Shown here one piece after another: positions 51,038 to 60,844 of a DNA stretch of 64,000 bases. Below the pieces are notes generated by a model. It did no database searches. It was given only the letters and a program-made list of their open reading frames with translations, and was not told the DNA's origin. Each line of letters starts with the position of its first letter. The stretch's first letter is position 1. Source of the stretch: Geodermatophilaceae bacterium URHA0031 (GTDB taxonomy: Bacteria; Actinomycetota; Actinomycetes; Mycobacteriales; Geodermatophilaceae); NCBI GenBank assembly GCA_000620205.1, contig JHVP01000010.1, positions 1-64,000 of the forward strand. The letters are read 5' to 3'. The position numbers and the translations under genes were made by a program.

Positions 51038-52092
51038 GCGGGGACGGCGACGGGCTCGCGCTCCTCGACTGTGCCGTGCCGGCCGGAGCCGGCGAGGGTG
51101 GCGAGCAGGCCGACGACGGCGTAGGCGGCGAGCACGAGCACCGCCTGGCCGACCCCGGCGCCGCCGAAGTAGACGATGCCGCGGACGGCGCTGGTGCCGG
51201 CGCCCGGCGGCAGCCACGGGCCGATCCCCGCCCAGAACGGCGGCAGCAGCGGCGCCGGGTAGGCCCCACCGGCGCTCGGGTTGCCCAGGATCACGAACAG
51301 CAGGATCGCCAGGCCGATGCCCACCAGCCCGGTCCACACCTGCAGCGCCATGGTGAACGCACCCACCGCGAAGACCAGCAGCGCGCCGAGCGCCGAGAGC
51401 GCGAGCAGGTGGCCGTCGAAGACCCCGAGCACCGGGCCGGTGATCAGCGCCCCGCCGATCCCGGAGACGATCGCGTAGACGGCCAGGCTGCCCAGCCGCA
51501 CGACCCCGCGCGCCCGGGTCAGCGGCCGGGAGCCCGCGCTCACGCCGATGATCGAGGCGACCAGGTAGCCGCCCACCACCCAGCCGACGGCGAGGTAGAA
51601 GGCGGAGAGCCCACGGGCGTCATCGGTGGCTGCCGGCAGCGCGTCGTCGGTGGTCAGCGTGCGCTGCTGGGCCGCGTCGACCCGGGTCAGCACCTCGGTC
51701 AGCGCCGAGCTGACCGCGCCGCCCTCCGCGCTGGACACCAGCAGCGTGTCCTCGGTCCCGGTACCCAGCAGCAGGACGCCGTCGACGTCCCGGTCGGCGA
51801 GCAACTGCCGGCCGTCGTCCTCCGCGTCGACCACCCGGACGTCCAGCGGGTCCCCGGCGATCCCCTCGAGCTGCGCGGCGACCTGGTCAGCGGTGCCCGC
51901 GGGCGCGCCGGGCGGTGCGACCACCGCCAGCGGGACGTCGCGCGGCGCCGGGGCGTGGAAGGCACCCACGTAGCTGAGCACGAAGCCCAGCTGCAGCAGC
52001 AGCACGCCGATCACCAGCACAGCCGCCCGGCGGGTCACCCCGGGCAGCAGCTCCCGCCGCGGGGCCTCGTGCAGTCCGTGCCCGCTCGCCAT
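51034..52092 (-). CDS. DUF3533/YhgE-Pip-like membrane protein
   Basis: A 352-residue protein. TM1 (about 22-45) is followed by a long extracytoplasmic domain (to about 155) containing LPLAVVAPPGAPAG-type strands and VDGVLLLGTGTEDTLLVSSAEG, then about five spans to the C-terminus. This resembles the ABC-2-permease-like YhgE/Pip and DUF3533 proteins. The substrate is unknown. It is divergent from a TetR regulator with an operator-like inverted repeat between them, so it is probably the regulated target. Confidence 0.8.
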   Translation of the reverse strand: MASGHGLHEAPRRELLPGVTRRAAVLVIGVLLLQLGFVLSYVGAFHAPAPRDVPLAVVAPPGAPAGTADQVAAQLEGIAGDPLDVRVVDAEDDGRQLLADRDVDGVLLLGTGTEDTLLVSSAEGGAVSSALTEVLTRVDAAQQRTLTTDDALPAATDDARGLSAFYLAVGWVVGGYLVASIIGVSAGSRPLTRARGVVRLGSLAVYAIVSGIGGALITGPVLGVFDGHLLALSALGALLVFAVGAFTMALQVWTGLVGIGLAILLFVILGNPSAGGAYPAPLLPPFWAGIGPWLPPGAGTSAVRGIVYFGGAGVGQAVLVLAAYAVVGLLATLAGSGRHGTVEEREPVAVPA

Positions 52093-52104
52093 GTCCACTC
52101 CTCG

Positions 52105-52138
52105 ATACTGTGCGGTATCCGATACCACCCAGTATGCT
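52105..52138. promoter_or_regulatory. TetR operator and promoter
   Basis: ATACTGTGCGGTATC (52105-52119) and GATACCACCCAGTAT (52121-52135) form a 15-bp inverted repeat with two mismatches around one base. TATGCT (52133-52138) lies 8 bases before the GTG of tetR, so a bound repressor would cover the promoter. It also lies just upstream of the divergent membrane-protein gene. Confidence 0.65.
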
Positions 52139-52146
52139 CCTGCTCC

Positions 52147-52758
52147 GTGACCGACACGAGTCCACGGGCTGCCCGGGTACCCCGCCCACCCAAGGAGGCC
52201 GTGCGCAGCCGGGTGCTGCAGGCGGCCGGCGAGGTCTTCGCCGAGCGCGGCTTCGCGGCCGCGAGCCTGGACCAGGTCGCCGCTGCCGCCGGGTTCACCA
52301 AGGGGGCGGTCTACTCCAACTTCGCCAGCAAGGACGAGCTCTTCCTCGCCCTCATGGCCGAGGAGGTGCAGCGCCGGGTGGACGGCGTGGCGGCGGCCCT
52401 GCAGGCTGCCACCGACCTGCCCGCGGCGCTCGCCGCCGTCAACGCCGAGCTCTCCCGGCGTGAGGCGGCCTGGCAGCTGCTGTTCCTGGAGTTCTGGCAG
52501 CGTGCCGTCCGCGACCCGGAGGTGCGGCGGCGCTTCGTGGCCTCGCGGCGCGACCTGCGGACCCGGATCACCGCGACGGTGGCGCGCTACCTCGCCGAGC
52601 ACCCGGTGCAGACCGGCTGGGACGCCGAGTCGCTGACGCTGGTGATCATCGCCCTGGCCAACGGGCTGGCGGTGGAGGCGCTGCCGGACCCGGAGGCCGT
52701 CCCGGACGACCTGCTCGCGCGGGTGCTGGCCGACCTGGTGGCCCCGGAGCGACCCTGA
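52147..52758 (+). CDS. TetR-family regulator
   Basis: A 203-residue repressor. The N-terminal helix-turn-helix covers about residues 18-62: SRVLQAAGEVFAERGFAAASLDQVAAAAGFTKGAVYSNFASKDELF in outline, with FTKGAVYSNFASK the recognition element. The helical ligand domain follows. It probably represses itself and the divergent DUF3533 membrane protein. GTG start with a leaderless-type -10. The ligand is unknown. Confidence 0.88.
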   Translation: MTDTSPRAARVPRPPKEAVRSRVLQAAGEVFAERGFAAASLDQVAAAAGFTKGAVYSNFASKDELFLALMAEEVQRRVDGVAAALQAATDLPAALAAVNAELSRREAAWQLLFLEFWQRAVRDPEVRRRFVASRRDLRTRITATVARYLAEHPVQTGWDAESLTLVIIALANGLAVEALPDPEAVPDDLLARVLADLVAPERP

Positions 52759-52921
52759 CCTGTCGCCAGCGGTGCTGGCAGACCCTGCGGCGATCGGGGG
52801 GGGAAGTCGCCATGTCGACCTCGTCAACCGCCAGACTCCCCCGATCTGAGCAGCAGCTTTCAGTCACATCTGCCCACTGTCGGCCCGGACACGGACCAGT
52901 TCGCACCACTAACTTGTAGTG

Positions 52922-53131
52922 ATGCTCTCGACGCTCTTGGTCATCGCTGGCGTGCTCGTGGGGCTGCTCGTCCTGCTCTCGGTGATCGTGCACCTCAGTG
53001 CCCCGCCGGCGAACCGCGGGAGGACGACGGCCGCGCGCACCTCCTCCTGGGTCGTCGACGCCGGGCAGCCGCACCCCGACGCCTGGTCGCCGCTGTCCCA
53101 GACCAGCACCCAGATCCGCGCCCTCCGCTGA
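52922..53131 (+). CDS. Small single-span membrane protein
   Basis: About 69 residues. MLSTLLVIAGVLVGLLVLLSVIVHL is one N-terminal span, followed by a polar tail of about 40 residues (SSWVVDAGQPHPDAWSPLSQ). TAACTT at 52910-52915 lies 6 bases before the ATG, and GTG 52919 is an alternative start. No family was recognised. Confidence 0.6.
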   Translation: MLSTLLVIAGVLVGLLVLLSVIVHLSAPPANRGRTTAARTSSWVVDAGQPHPDAWSPLSQTSTQIRALR

Positions 53132-53184
53132 CCGGCGGGCCGAGCCGAGCGGCCTGCGGCGCCACCCCGGCTAGGCTCCCCGCG

Positions 53185-53805
53185 ATGAGCAGCGACTCGC
53201 CCCCGTTGCAGGTCTACCCGATCGGGCAGCTGATCCGGGTCCGGGCCGCCGAGGACGAGTTCCACGTCCGGGTCGGCGCCGAGCTGCGGCGGCTCCCCTC
53301 GACCGACTTCAGCGTGTGGGCGATGGCGCACGGCCCGGCCGACCACGTCCCCCGCCCGTGGACCGCGGACGAGCTCGCCGACCAGGCACGCGCGGTCGGG
53401 CTCCCCGACGCCCCGGCCCGGCTGGTGCACCTGCTGGAGACCGGCCTGGTCGCCCTGGCCGCACCCGGCACGGAGAGCGGCCGGACGCTGGCCCAGCGGG
53501 TGCGGATGGTGCCGCTCGTGCTCGGGCTGGGGAACTCCGCGGAGAACCCGGACGCCTACTCCGTCGGCCTGCCCGGCCGTCCGCTCGCGGTGCTCTCCGC
53601 CGCCGCCTACGACCTGTTCGAGTGGGCGACGATGGAGACCAGCCTGTGGCGGGCCTGCGAGGGTGCCGCCGCCACGGCCGCCCGGGTCGGCATCGAGGAC
53701 CCGCTGGCCAGCGATCCGGACGCCGTGCTGGCCTCGCTCCTCGGCGACCTGCACCGGCTGCTCACCCCGAACGCCGTCTGCCTGGACACCTGGGCGGTGA
53801 GCTGA
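53185..53805 (+). CDS. Uncharacterised protein, first of a tandem paralogous pair
   Basis: A 206-residue soluble protein, largely helical. It has a small N-terminal beta section (VYPIGQLIRVRAAEDEFHVRVG), a helical core with FSVWAMAHGPADH, WTADELADQARAVGL and LLETGLVALAAPG (layout like a winged helix), and a C-terminal helical section with LLGDLHRLLTPNAVCLDTW. The gene downstream encodes a protein aligning along its full length. TAGGCT at 53172-53177 lies 7 bases before the ATG. No family was recognised. Confidence 0.75.
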   Translation: MSSDSPPLQVYPIGQLIRVRAAEDEFHVRVGAELRRLPSTDFSVWAMAHGPADHVPRPWTADELADQARAVGLPDAPARLVHLLETGLVALAAPGTESGRTLAQRVRMVPLVLGLGNSAENPDAYSVGLPGRPLAVLSAAAYDLFEWATMETSLWRACEGAAATAARVGIEDPLASDPDAVLASLLGDLHRLLTPNAVCLDTWAVS

Positions 53806-54473
53806 TGCCCGCCGAGGAACGGCTGGTGCTGCCGCTGGGCCACGCGATGGGCCCCTTCCACCAGCGCCGCGGTGCCCCGCCGGCGTACTGGGTGGTCCGA
53901 CTGGGCTGGGACAGCCCGCTGCTGACCGGGCAGGACGCCGCCGACGTCTGGACGCTGGCGCACGGGCTCCCGGACGACGCGGGCCGGACACCGTGGACCC
54001 GGCAGCAGCTCGTCCGGGCGGCCGGCGAGGCGGGGGTCGGGGACCCGGAGACCGCGCTCGACGCGCTCGTCGGCCGGGGCCTGGTCGCCGAGGTCGCGCC
54101 GGGCACACCGGAGGCCGCGGAGTTCGCCGCCACGCACCGGGTCCAGTCGCTGCTGCTCGGCCTGGGCGAGCTCCCCGACCGGCGCGGCCTGGACGGGATC
54201 GGGCTGCTGGGCATGCCGCCGCTGGCCCGGGTACCGCTGGGCACCTACGAGTTCTGGCAGTGGGGCCACCTGTGGCCGACCCTGACCGAGGCGGCCGCCG
54301 GGCTGGCCGAGATGGCCGCCCAGTCGCCAGAGCACGCGCCGGAGGAGGCCGACCCGGTCCAGGTGCTGGACCGGGTGCTCCGCGAGCTGCACGGGCTGCT
54401 GTCCGTGCGGGCGGTCTACCTGGACCGCTCGCTGGCCATCGCCGACGCCGAGCGGACGGCACCGCCCGGCTGA
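53805..54473 (+). CDS. Uncharacterised protein, second of a tandem paralogous pair
   Basis: A 222-residue protein aligning with its upstream neighbour. WTLAHGLPDD matches WAMAHGPADH, LVGRGLVAEVAPGT matches LLETGLVALAAPGT, LLLGLGE matches LVLGLGN, and VLRELHGLLSVRAVYLD matches LGDLHRLLTPNAVCLD. The shared layout suggests a winged-helix-like domain followed by a helical bundle. The ATG overlaps the first gene's stop (TGATG), so both are made together and may form a heterodimer; that is inference. Confidence 0.75.
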   Translation: MPAEERLVLPLGHAMGPFHQRRGAPPAYWVVRLGWDSPLLTGQDAADVWTLAHGLPDDAGRTPWTRQQLVRAAGEAGVGDPETALDALVGRGLVAEVAPGTPEAAEFAATHRVQSLLLGLGELPDRRGLDGIGLLGMPPLARVPLGTYEFWQWGHLWPTLTEAAAGLAEMAAQSPEHAPEEADPVQVLDRVLRELHGLLSVRAVYLDRSLAIADAERTAPPG

Positions 54474-54483
54474 GCCAGGCGCG

Positions 54484-56094
54484 TCACCACAGCTCGGCTG
54501 CGCGCTCGCCGATCATGACGGCGGTCGCGGCCGGGCCGCGGGACGTCACCTGGGGCATCACCGAGGTGTCCACGACCCGCAGCCCCTCGACCCCGCGGAC
54601 CCGCAGCCGCTGGTCGACCACGGCACCGGGGTCGCCGTCCGGCCCCATCCGGGCGGTGCCGGCCAGGTGGATCGCGGTGGCCAGGTGCCGCCGGGTCCAC
54701 CGGTCCAGCTCGCGGTCGTCCCGCAGCACCTCGTCGGGCAGGCCGGTGCGCTCGGCCACCAGGGGTGCGAAGGCCGCCGTGCGCAGCAGCTCGGCAGCCA
54801 GCCGTACCCCCTCCCGCAGCCGCCTGCGGTCGGACTCCTCGGTGAGGTACCGGTGCTCGATCCGGGGCTGGACCAGGGCATCGCGGCTGGTGAGGGTGAG
54901 CCGGCCCCGGCTCTCCTCCTGCTGCAGCGCCACCGCCAGGTAGAGGTCGTCGCGGCGGCGGGCCTGGTCGAGCAGCCGGTGCAGCGAAGCCCCGCGCAGC
55001 GCCCGCAGGGTGCCGGCCGAGCGGCGCACCGCCTCCCCCAGCCCGGCAAGGGCCGACCCCTCCGACCGGTCCAGCAGCACCTTGCGGAAGGGCTTGAGCC
55101 AGGGCATCACCTCGAGGTCGGCGGTCCCCGACCCCTCGGCGGAGGTGTTCAGCGCGGTCGCCAGGGGCAGCAGGTCGCGCGGCATCGGCGTCCGCCGGCT
55201 CGGCTGCCAGGTGAGGTAGAGGTCGGGGTGGTCGCTGAACTCCGCCCCGACGCCGGGGGCGTCCACCAGGACCGGGACGCCGGCGGCTCGCAGCTGGTCG
55301 GCCGGGCCGATGCCGGAGAGCAGGAGCAGGTGCGGGGAGCCGACCGCGCCGGCGGCCAGCACCACCTCGTCGGCCCGGAGGACGCCGGCGGGGGTCTGCA
55401 CGCCGACGGCGCGGCCGCGCTCGACCACCACCCGGGTGACCCGGGTGCCACCCCGCACGGTGAGCAGGTCCGACGCCCGCCGCGGGGCGAGGTAGGCCAT
55501 CGCGGTGTTGACCCGCACCCCGTCGACCACGTTGAGCGGGACGGGACCGTGGCCGGCGGGTCCGCCGGCGTTCTTGTCCGGCTCGGCCGGGAAGCCCAGC
55601 TCGTCGCAGGCCGCGGCGAACGCGTCGGTGACCGGGTGGGCCAGGTGCTGGCGGCGCACCGGCATCGGCCCGTGCGCACCGTGCCCGGGCCGGTCGCCGA
55701 AGTCGGCGTCGGCCTCCGAGCGGCAGAACGCCGGCAGCACCGCGGCCGCGGACCAGAGGTCGTTGCCCGCAGCGGCCCAGCCGTCGAAGTCCGCCGGGGT
55801 GCCCCGGACGAAGTAGGTGCCGTTGAGCGCGCTCGACCCGCCGAGGACCCGGCCCCGCACGACCGGGTAGCTGACGTCCTCGGCGAGCTGCGCGGTGTAG
55901 GTCCAGTTGGCGGGGTGCCCCGGGGTGGCGGCACCCAGGGTGGCGGCGTCCCGCAGGGACGCCGGGAAGTCCGCCGCCGTCGGGTGGTCGGCGCCGGCCT
56001 CCAGCAGCAGCACCCGGCGCCCGGCGTCGACCAGCCGCGCAGCGAGGGCGCACCCGGAGGAGCCGGCCCCGACGACCACGACGTCCCAGCTCAC
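54484..56094 (-). CDS. GMC-family oxidoreductase
   Basis: A 536-residue FAD enzyme of the glucose-methanol-choline family. FAD binds at VVVGAGSSGCALAARL and LLLEAGADH near the N-terminus. GMC signature 1 is RVLGGSSALNGTYFVRG, and signature 2 is GAVGSPHLLLLSGIGP. The C-terminal catalytic section has HLAGTARMG (His) and VVDTSVMPQVTSRGPAATAVMIGERA. It oxidises an alcohol; the substrate is unknown. Its GTG overlaps the stop of the metallo-hydrolase gene (four bases), so the two are coupled. Confidence 0.9.
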   Translation of the reverse strand: MSWDVVVVGAGSSGCALAARLVDAGRRVLLLEAGADHPTAADFPASLRDAATLGAATPGHPANWTYTAQLAEDVSYPVVRGRVLGGSSALNGTYFVRGTPADFDGWAAAGNDLWSAAAVLPAFCRSEADADFGDRPGHGAHGPMPVRRQHLAHPVTDAFAAACDELGFPAEPDKNAGGPAGHGPVPLNVVDGVRVNTAMAYLAPRRASDLLTVRGGTRVTRVVVERGRAVGVQTPAGVLRADEVVLAAGAVGSPHLLLLSGIGPADQLRAAGVPVLVDAPGVGAEFSDHPDLYLTWQPSRRTPMPRDLLPLATALNTSAEGSGTADLEVMPWLKPFRKVLLDRSEGSALAGLGEAVRRSAGTLRALRGASLHRLLDQARRRDDLYLAVALQQEESRGRLTLTSRDALVQPRIEHRYLTEESDRRRLREGVRLAAELLRTAAFAPLVAERTGLPDEVLRDDRELDRWTRRHLATAIHLAGTARMGPDGDPGAVVDQRLRVRGVEGLRVVDTSVMPQVTSRGPAATAVMIGERAAELW

Positions 56095-56969
56095 GGTTCG
56101 GTGACCAGGGCGACCGCGTCGTCGGCCCGCGGCTGGACGCGGCCCTCGGCGACCAGCTTGGCCAGCGTGGCCCGGGTCGACTGGGCCGCCGCCGGCCACA
56201 GCGCCTGCGGCACGGCGGCGTAGACCTGGGCCACGAGCTGGTCCACGGTCCGCGGCCCCGCGGCGAGGGCACCGACCAGCTGCTGCTCGCGGTAGGCGCG
56301 GTGCGCCCGGTAGAACTCCAGGACGGCGCCCGGGTCGACGGTGAGCTCCGGGCCGTGGCCGCAGTACAGCGCCGAGGGGCCGAGGTCGTGCACCCGGCGC
56401 AGCGACTCCAGGTAGGCCGCGACATCGCCCTCGGGATGGGTCACCACCGAGGTGCCGCGGCCCAGCACGTGGTCGCCGACCAGCACCGCCCCGGACTCCA
56501 GCCGGAAGGCCAGGTGGTCCGCGGTGTGCCCGGGCGTGCCGACGACGCCGATCGTCGTCCCGGCGAGCTGCAGCCGGTCGCCGGCGGCGAGCAGCCGGCC
56601 GGCCGGGCCGGTGACCGCCGCCGTGGCGGCCCCGACCGGCGCGCCGAACCGGGCTGCCCACGGCCGCGCGGCCTCGGCGTGGTCGCCGTGGTGGTGGGTG
56701 ACCAGCACGGCCACCACCCGGGCGTCCCGGGCGGCGAGCACCCCCTCCACCGCGGCCAGGTGCCCCTGGTCGGGCGGCCCCGGGTCGACCACCACGGCCT
56801 GGCCGCTGCCGGGCGCGCCGACGACGTAGGTGTTCGTGCCGTCCAGGGTCATGCTCGAGGCGTTGGGTGCCAGCACCCGGGAGACCAGCGCCTCCAGGTC
56901 GGCCGTGCGGGGCAGCGCGCCGGGGGCGGGCAGCCCCCAGCCGGTGCGGGGGTCCACGGGCGCGCTCAC
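56091..56969 (-). CDS. MBL-fold metallo-hydrolase
   Basis: A 292-residue metallo-beta-lactamase-fold enzyme. The zinc motif is THHHGDHAEAARPW, later ligands are in GTPGHTADHLAF and VLVGDHVLGRGTSVV, and CGHGPEL completes the set. The C-terminal winged-helix-like region (about 225-292) is typical of the LACTB2/glyoxalase II-related group. The GTG at 56969 lies 7 bases after a minus-strand TAGCGT, a leaderless layout. Substrate unknown. Coupled to the GMC gene. Confidence 0.87.
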   Translation of the reverse strand: MSAPVDPRTGWGLPAPGALPRTADLEALVSRVLAPNASSMTLDGTNTYVVGAPGSGQAVVVDPGPPDQGHLAAVEGVLAARDARVVAVLVTHHHGDHAEAARPWAARFGAPVGAATAAVTGPAGRLLAAGDRLQLAGTTIGVVGTPGHTADHLAFRLESGAVLVGDHVLGRGTSVVTHPEGDVAAYLESLRRVHDLGPSALYCGHGPELTVDPGAVLEFYRAHRAYREQQLVGALAAGPRTVDQLVAQVYAAVPQALWPAAAQSTRATLAKLVAEGRVQPRADDAVALVTEP

Positions 56970-57026
56970 GAACCGCACGCTAGCCGTCGCCGTCCGGGCC
57001 GGGGCGATGGCGGCTAGCGTCGGGGC

Positions 57027-57599
57027 ATGCGCGCACCCGCTGCCCTGCTCACCGCCGGTCTGTCTGCCGCCCTGCTGCTGCTCACCGGCTGCGGGGGCTC
57101 CGACGAGGGGTCCTCGGCGGCGTCCTCGGCGTCCTCCTCGGCATCGTCCTCGGCGTCGTCGTCCGGCAGCAACGCGAGCGCCGCGCCGAGCTCCTCGGGC
57201 AGCTCGTCGGCGTCGCCCAGCGCCACCAGCGCGGAGGCGGCCGCCTTCTGCCAGCAGGCGGAGTCGCTGGAGCAGTCGGTGAACGCGACCGTCGGGACGG
57301 CCAGCAACGACCCCACCCAGCTCGCGCCTGCCCTGCAGCGGCTGGCCGACCAGTACGCCGCCGTCCAGCCGCCGGCCGAGATCGCCGGGGACTGGAGCAC
57401 CCTGGTCGGCGGCGTCCGGCAGCTGGCCACCGCGGCCCAGGGCATCGACTTCACCGACCCGACGGCTGCGCAGCAGTTGCAGGCCGCCGCCGTGGGGCTG
57501 CAGGAGCAGCTCACGACGGCCACCACGAACGTCTCGACCTACGCGACCGCCAACTGCCCCGGGACGACGCCGGTCCCGACGCCGGCGCCGAGCAGCTGA
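57027..57599 (+). CDS. Ser-rich secreted lipoprotein
   Basis: A 190-residue precursor with signal peptide LLTAGLSAALLLLTGCGG and lipobox LTGC. A long Ser/Ala/Gly linker (about residues 25-68) precedes a helical domain of about 110 residues with one Cys near each end (AFCQQAES, TANCPGT), probably a disulfide. TAGCGT (57015-57020) lies 6 bases before the ATG. The function is unknown. Confidence 0.8.
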   Translation: MRAPAALLTAGLSAALLLLTGCGGSDEGSSAASSASSSASSSASSSGSNASAAPSSSGSSSASPSATSAEAAAFCQQAESLEQSVNATVGTASNDPTQLAPALQRLADQYAAVQPPAEIAGDWSTLVGGVRQLATAAQGIDFTDPTAAQQLQAAAVGLQEQLTTATTNVSTYATANCPGTTPVPTPAPSS

Positions 57600-57615
57600 C
57601 CGCCCGGGCCGCGGG

Positions 57616-58869
57616 TCAGCAGCCGCGGATGGTGATGCCGCGGGCGGCCAGCCACGGCACCGGGTCGACCTGACCGCCGTACATGGCCCCGCTGGGGTGC
57701 ACCTCGAAGTGCAAGTGCGGGCCGGTCGACTGCCCCCGGTTGCCCACCTCGGCGATCTGCTCACCGGCCGACACCCGCTCCCCGGCGGCGACGAAGTACC
57801 GGTTGACGTGCCCGTAGACGGTGACCGCGCCGTCGTCGCCGCGGATGTAGACGGCCTGGCCGAAGCCGGTCGCCGCACCGGCGCGCTGCACCACCCCGGT
57901 GGTCGCGGCGTAGATCGGCGTGCCGATCGGGGCGGCGATGTCGACGCCGTAGTGGGTGACCCCCCACCGGGCGCCGAAGCAGCTGCTGGTCCGGCCGGTC
58001 GCCGGGCGCACGTACCCGGCCCCGCCCGTGTCGGCGGCCTCGTCGGCGGCTGCCTGGGCGCGGGCCCGCTCCTCGGCCTCCCGGGCGGCGGCCTCCTCGG
58101 CCGCCTTCTGCGCCTCCCACGCCTGGTAGGCGTCCCGGGCGCCCTGCAGCTCCAGCAGGTGCACCTGGGCGGCCTGCAGCTGCTGCTCCAGCGCCGCCTT
58201 CTGGGCCTCGGCGTCGGCGACCGCCTTCTCCTGGGCCGCCAGCTGGGCCTCGGCCTCGGCCTTCGCCGCCTGCGCGGCCGCCTCGGCCGCCGCCTTCTGG
58301 TCCCGGGCGGCCCGTGCTGCGGCGTCCGCGGCGGCCTGCTGCGCGCGGGCGGCCTCGAAGGCACCGAGCACGTCGACCTGGTGGTCGGCGACGTAGTCCA
58401 GCGTCGCCGCCTTGCGCACCAGCTCGGTCGGGCCGTCGACGTCCAGCAGCGCCATCTCGCTGGTGAGCGTGGTGCCGTTCATGTACGTGTCGCGGGAGAA
58501 GTCGGCCAGCCGCGCCTGCGCGGCGGCCACCGCGTCGGCGGCCGCCTGGAGGTCCAGCGCGGTCTGCTCGGCGGTGGCCTCGGCGGCCTGCCGGGCCTCC
58601 TCGGCCAGCAGGTAGGCGGTGCCGGCCGCCTCGGCCTGCACCTGCACCTGCTCGAGCTGCGCCTCGGCGTCGGCGACCAGGCCGGCGATCCGGCCGACCT
58701 CGGCGGCCGCGGCGTCCTGCGCGACGCGGGCGTCCTGCAGCTGCTCGTCCGTGGGGTTCTCCGGGTCGGCCGACGCCATGCCGCCGCCGGTCAGGACCAC
58801 CGCCCCGGCCAGGAGGGCCGCCAGCACGCCCGCCCGCACCCGGGACGCGCGCAGCGGTCGCTGCGACAT
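57616..58869 (-). CDS. M23 peptidase (NlpD/EnvC-like) with coiled coil
   Basis: A 417-residue secreted protein. A signal peptide (about 1-35, ending MASA-D) is followed by an Ala/Glu/Gln-rich coiled coil (about 40-270), with an interruption at RLADFSRDTYMNGTTLTSEM. The C-terminal M23 domain has THYGVDIAAPIGTPIYA (first His and Asp ligands) and GPHLHFEVHPSG (HxH). Coiled-coil M23 proteins cut peptide cross-links in the cell wall or regulate other hydrolases. AGGAG lies before ATG 58869. A single gene. Confidence 0.9.
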   Translation of the reverse strand: MSQRPLRASRVRAGVLAALLAGAVVLTGGGMASADPENPTDEQLQDARVAQDAAAAEVGRIAGLVADAEAQLEQVQVQAEAAGTAYLLAEEARQAAEATAEQTALDLQAAADAVAAAQARLADFSRDTYMNGTTLTSEMALLDVDGPTELVRKAATLDYVADHQVDVLGAFEAARAQQAAADAAARAARDQKAAAEAAAQAAKAEAEAQLAAQEKAVADAEAQKAALEQQLQAAQVHLLELQGARDAYQAWEAQKAAEEAAAREAEERARAQAAADEAADTGGAGYVRPATGRTSSCFGARWGVTHYGVDIAAPIGTPIYAATTGVVQRAGAATGFGQAVYIRGDDGAVTVYGHVNRYFVAAGERVSAGEQIAEVGNRGQSTGPHLHFEVHPSGAMYGGQVDPVPWLAARGITIRGC

Positions 58870-58963
58870 GGCGGCTCCTGGGAACGGGGAAACGGACCCG
58901 GACAGGATCGCATCTCCCCCACGTGTCACAAAGCCAACACGCGCCGCACGGGTCACACCATCG

Positions 58964-59769
<806 letters not shown>

Positions 59770-59773
<4 letters not shown>

Positions 59774-60828
59774 CGCCGGGCCGCCTCGGCGTAGCGCCGC
59801 ACCAGGCGGTTGGACAGCACCGCGAGGAGCAGCATCGCCCCCAGGAAGAAGTAGAACCAGTCGGCGTCCCAGTTGAGGTAGACGATCCCCTGCTGGGTCA
59901 TGCCGAAGACCAGCGCACCGAGCGAGGCACCGATGGCCGAGCCGAAGCCGCCGGTGAGCAGGCAGCCGCCGATGACCGCCGCGACGATGTAGATCAGCTC
60001 CTGCCCGGTGCCGGTGTTGGCCTGCACCGAGGTCAGCCGGACGGCGGTGATCGAGCCGACCAGCCAGGCCGCGGCCGCGGTGGTCATGAACAGCGTGATC
60101 GTCGTCCGCGCAGCCGGGACGCCGACGTTGCGGCTGGCCACCTCGTCACCGCCGGTGGCGAACACCCAGTTGCCGAACCGGGTGCGCAGTAGCACCCAGC
60201 TGGCGACCGCGGTGGCCAGGAGCCACCACAGGATGGCGATCCGGAAGTCCTGACCGAACAGGCTGACCCGGGAGGCCAGCACCAGCTGGGCCGAGTGGAA
60301 GCCCGGGGCGTCGGCGATCCCCCGCACGATGACCGTGCCGGTGAACAGCTTGGTCAGCCCCAGGTTGAGGCCCTGGAGCATGAGGAACGTGCCGAGCGTG
60401 ATGATGAAGCTGGGCAGCCCGGTCCGGGTGACCAGCCAGCCGTTCGTGAAGCCGATCGCGAGGGCCAGCACCAGCGAGGCGGCGATCGCGACCCAGATGT
60501 TCTGGTCGAGCTCGGTGGCCACGATCCCGACCGTGAGCGCCGTGGTGCCGGTCATGACGCCGGCGGACAGGTCGAAGTGACCACCGATCATGAGCAGCGC
60601 GACGGCCACCGCCATGATCCCCAGCGTCGAGGCGACGTCCAGCCAGTTCGCCACCCCGCTCAGGGAGCGGAAGACGCTGGACTGGATCGAGAAGAACGCG
60701 AAGATGACGACGGCGCCGATCAGCGAGCCCAGCTCGGGCTTGACCAGCAGCCGACGCCACAGCCCGACGGCGGCGACGCGCTCGTCGGCACGCGCCGGCC
60801 GGCTCACCGGCGCCCGGGTGGCACTCAC
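59770..60828 (-). CDS. Sugar-type ABC transporter permease
   Basis: A 352-residue permease of the RbsC/FrcC (BPD_transp_2) family with about ten spans. Family blocks are [65 protein letters not shown] and [25 protein letters not shown] start. The ATPase gene overlaps its stop by four bases. The binding-protein gene lies 16 bp upstream on the same strand. Confidence 0.92.
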
Positions 60829-60844
60829 GTCCGCTCCGACCGGC

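Noticed and set aside
52792-52846. Inverted repeat GATCGGGGG/CCCCCGATC after the TetR gene
   Set aside because: The 37-base loop makes it a weak hairpin; it was not listed as a terminator.
57595-57615. Hairpin between the Ser-rich lipoprotein and M23 peptidase genes
   Set aside because: The stem is only about 7 bp; too weak to call next to the other terminators in the window.
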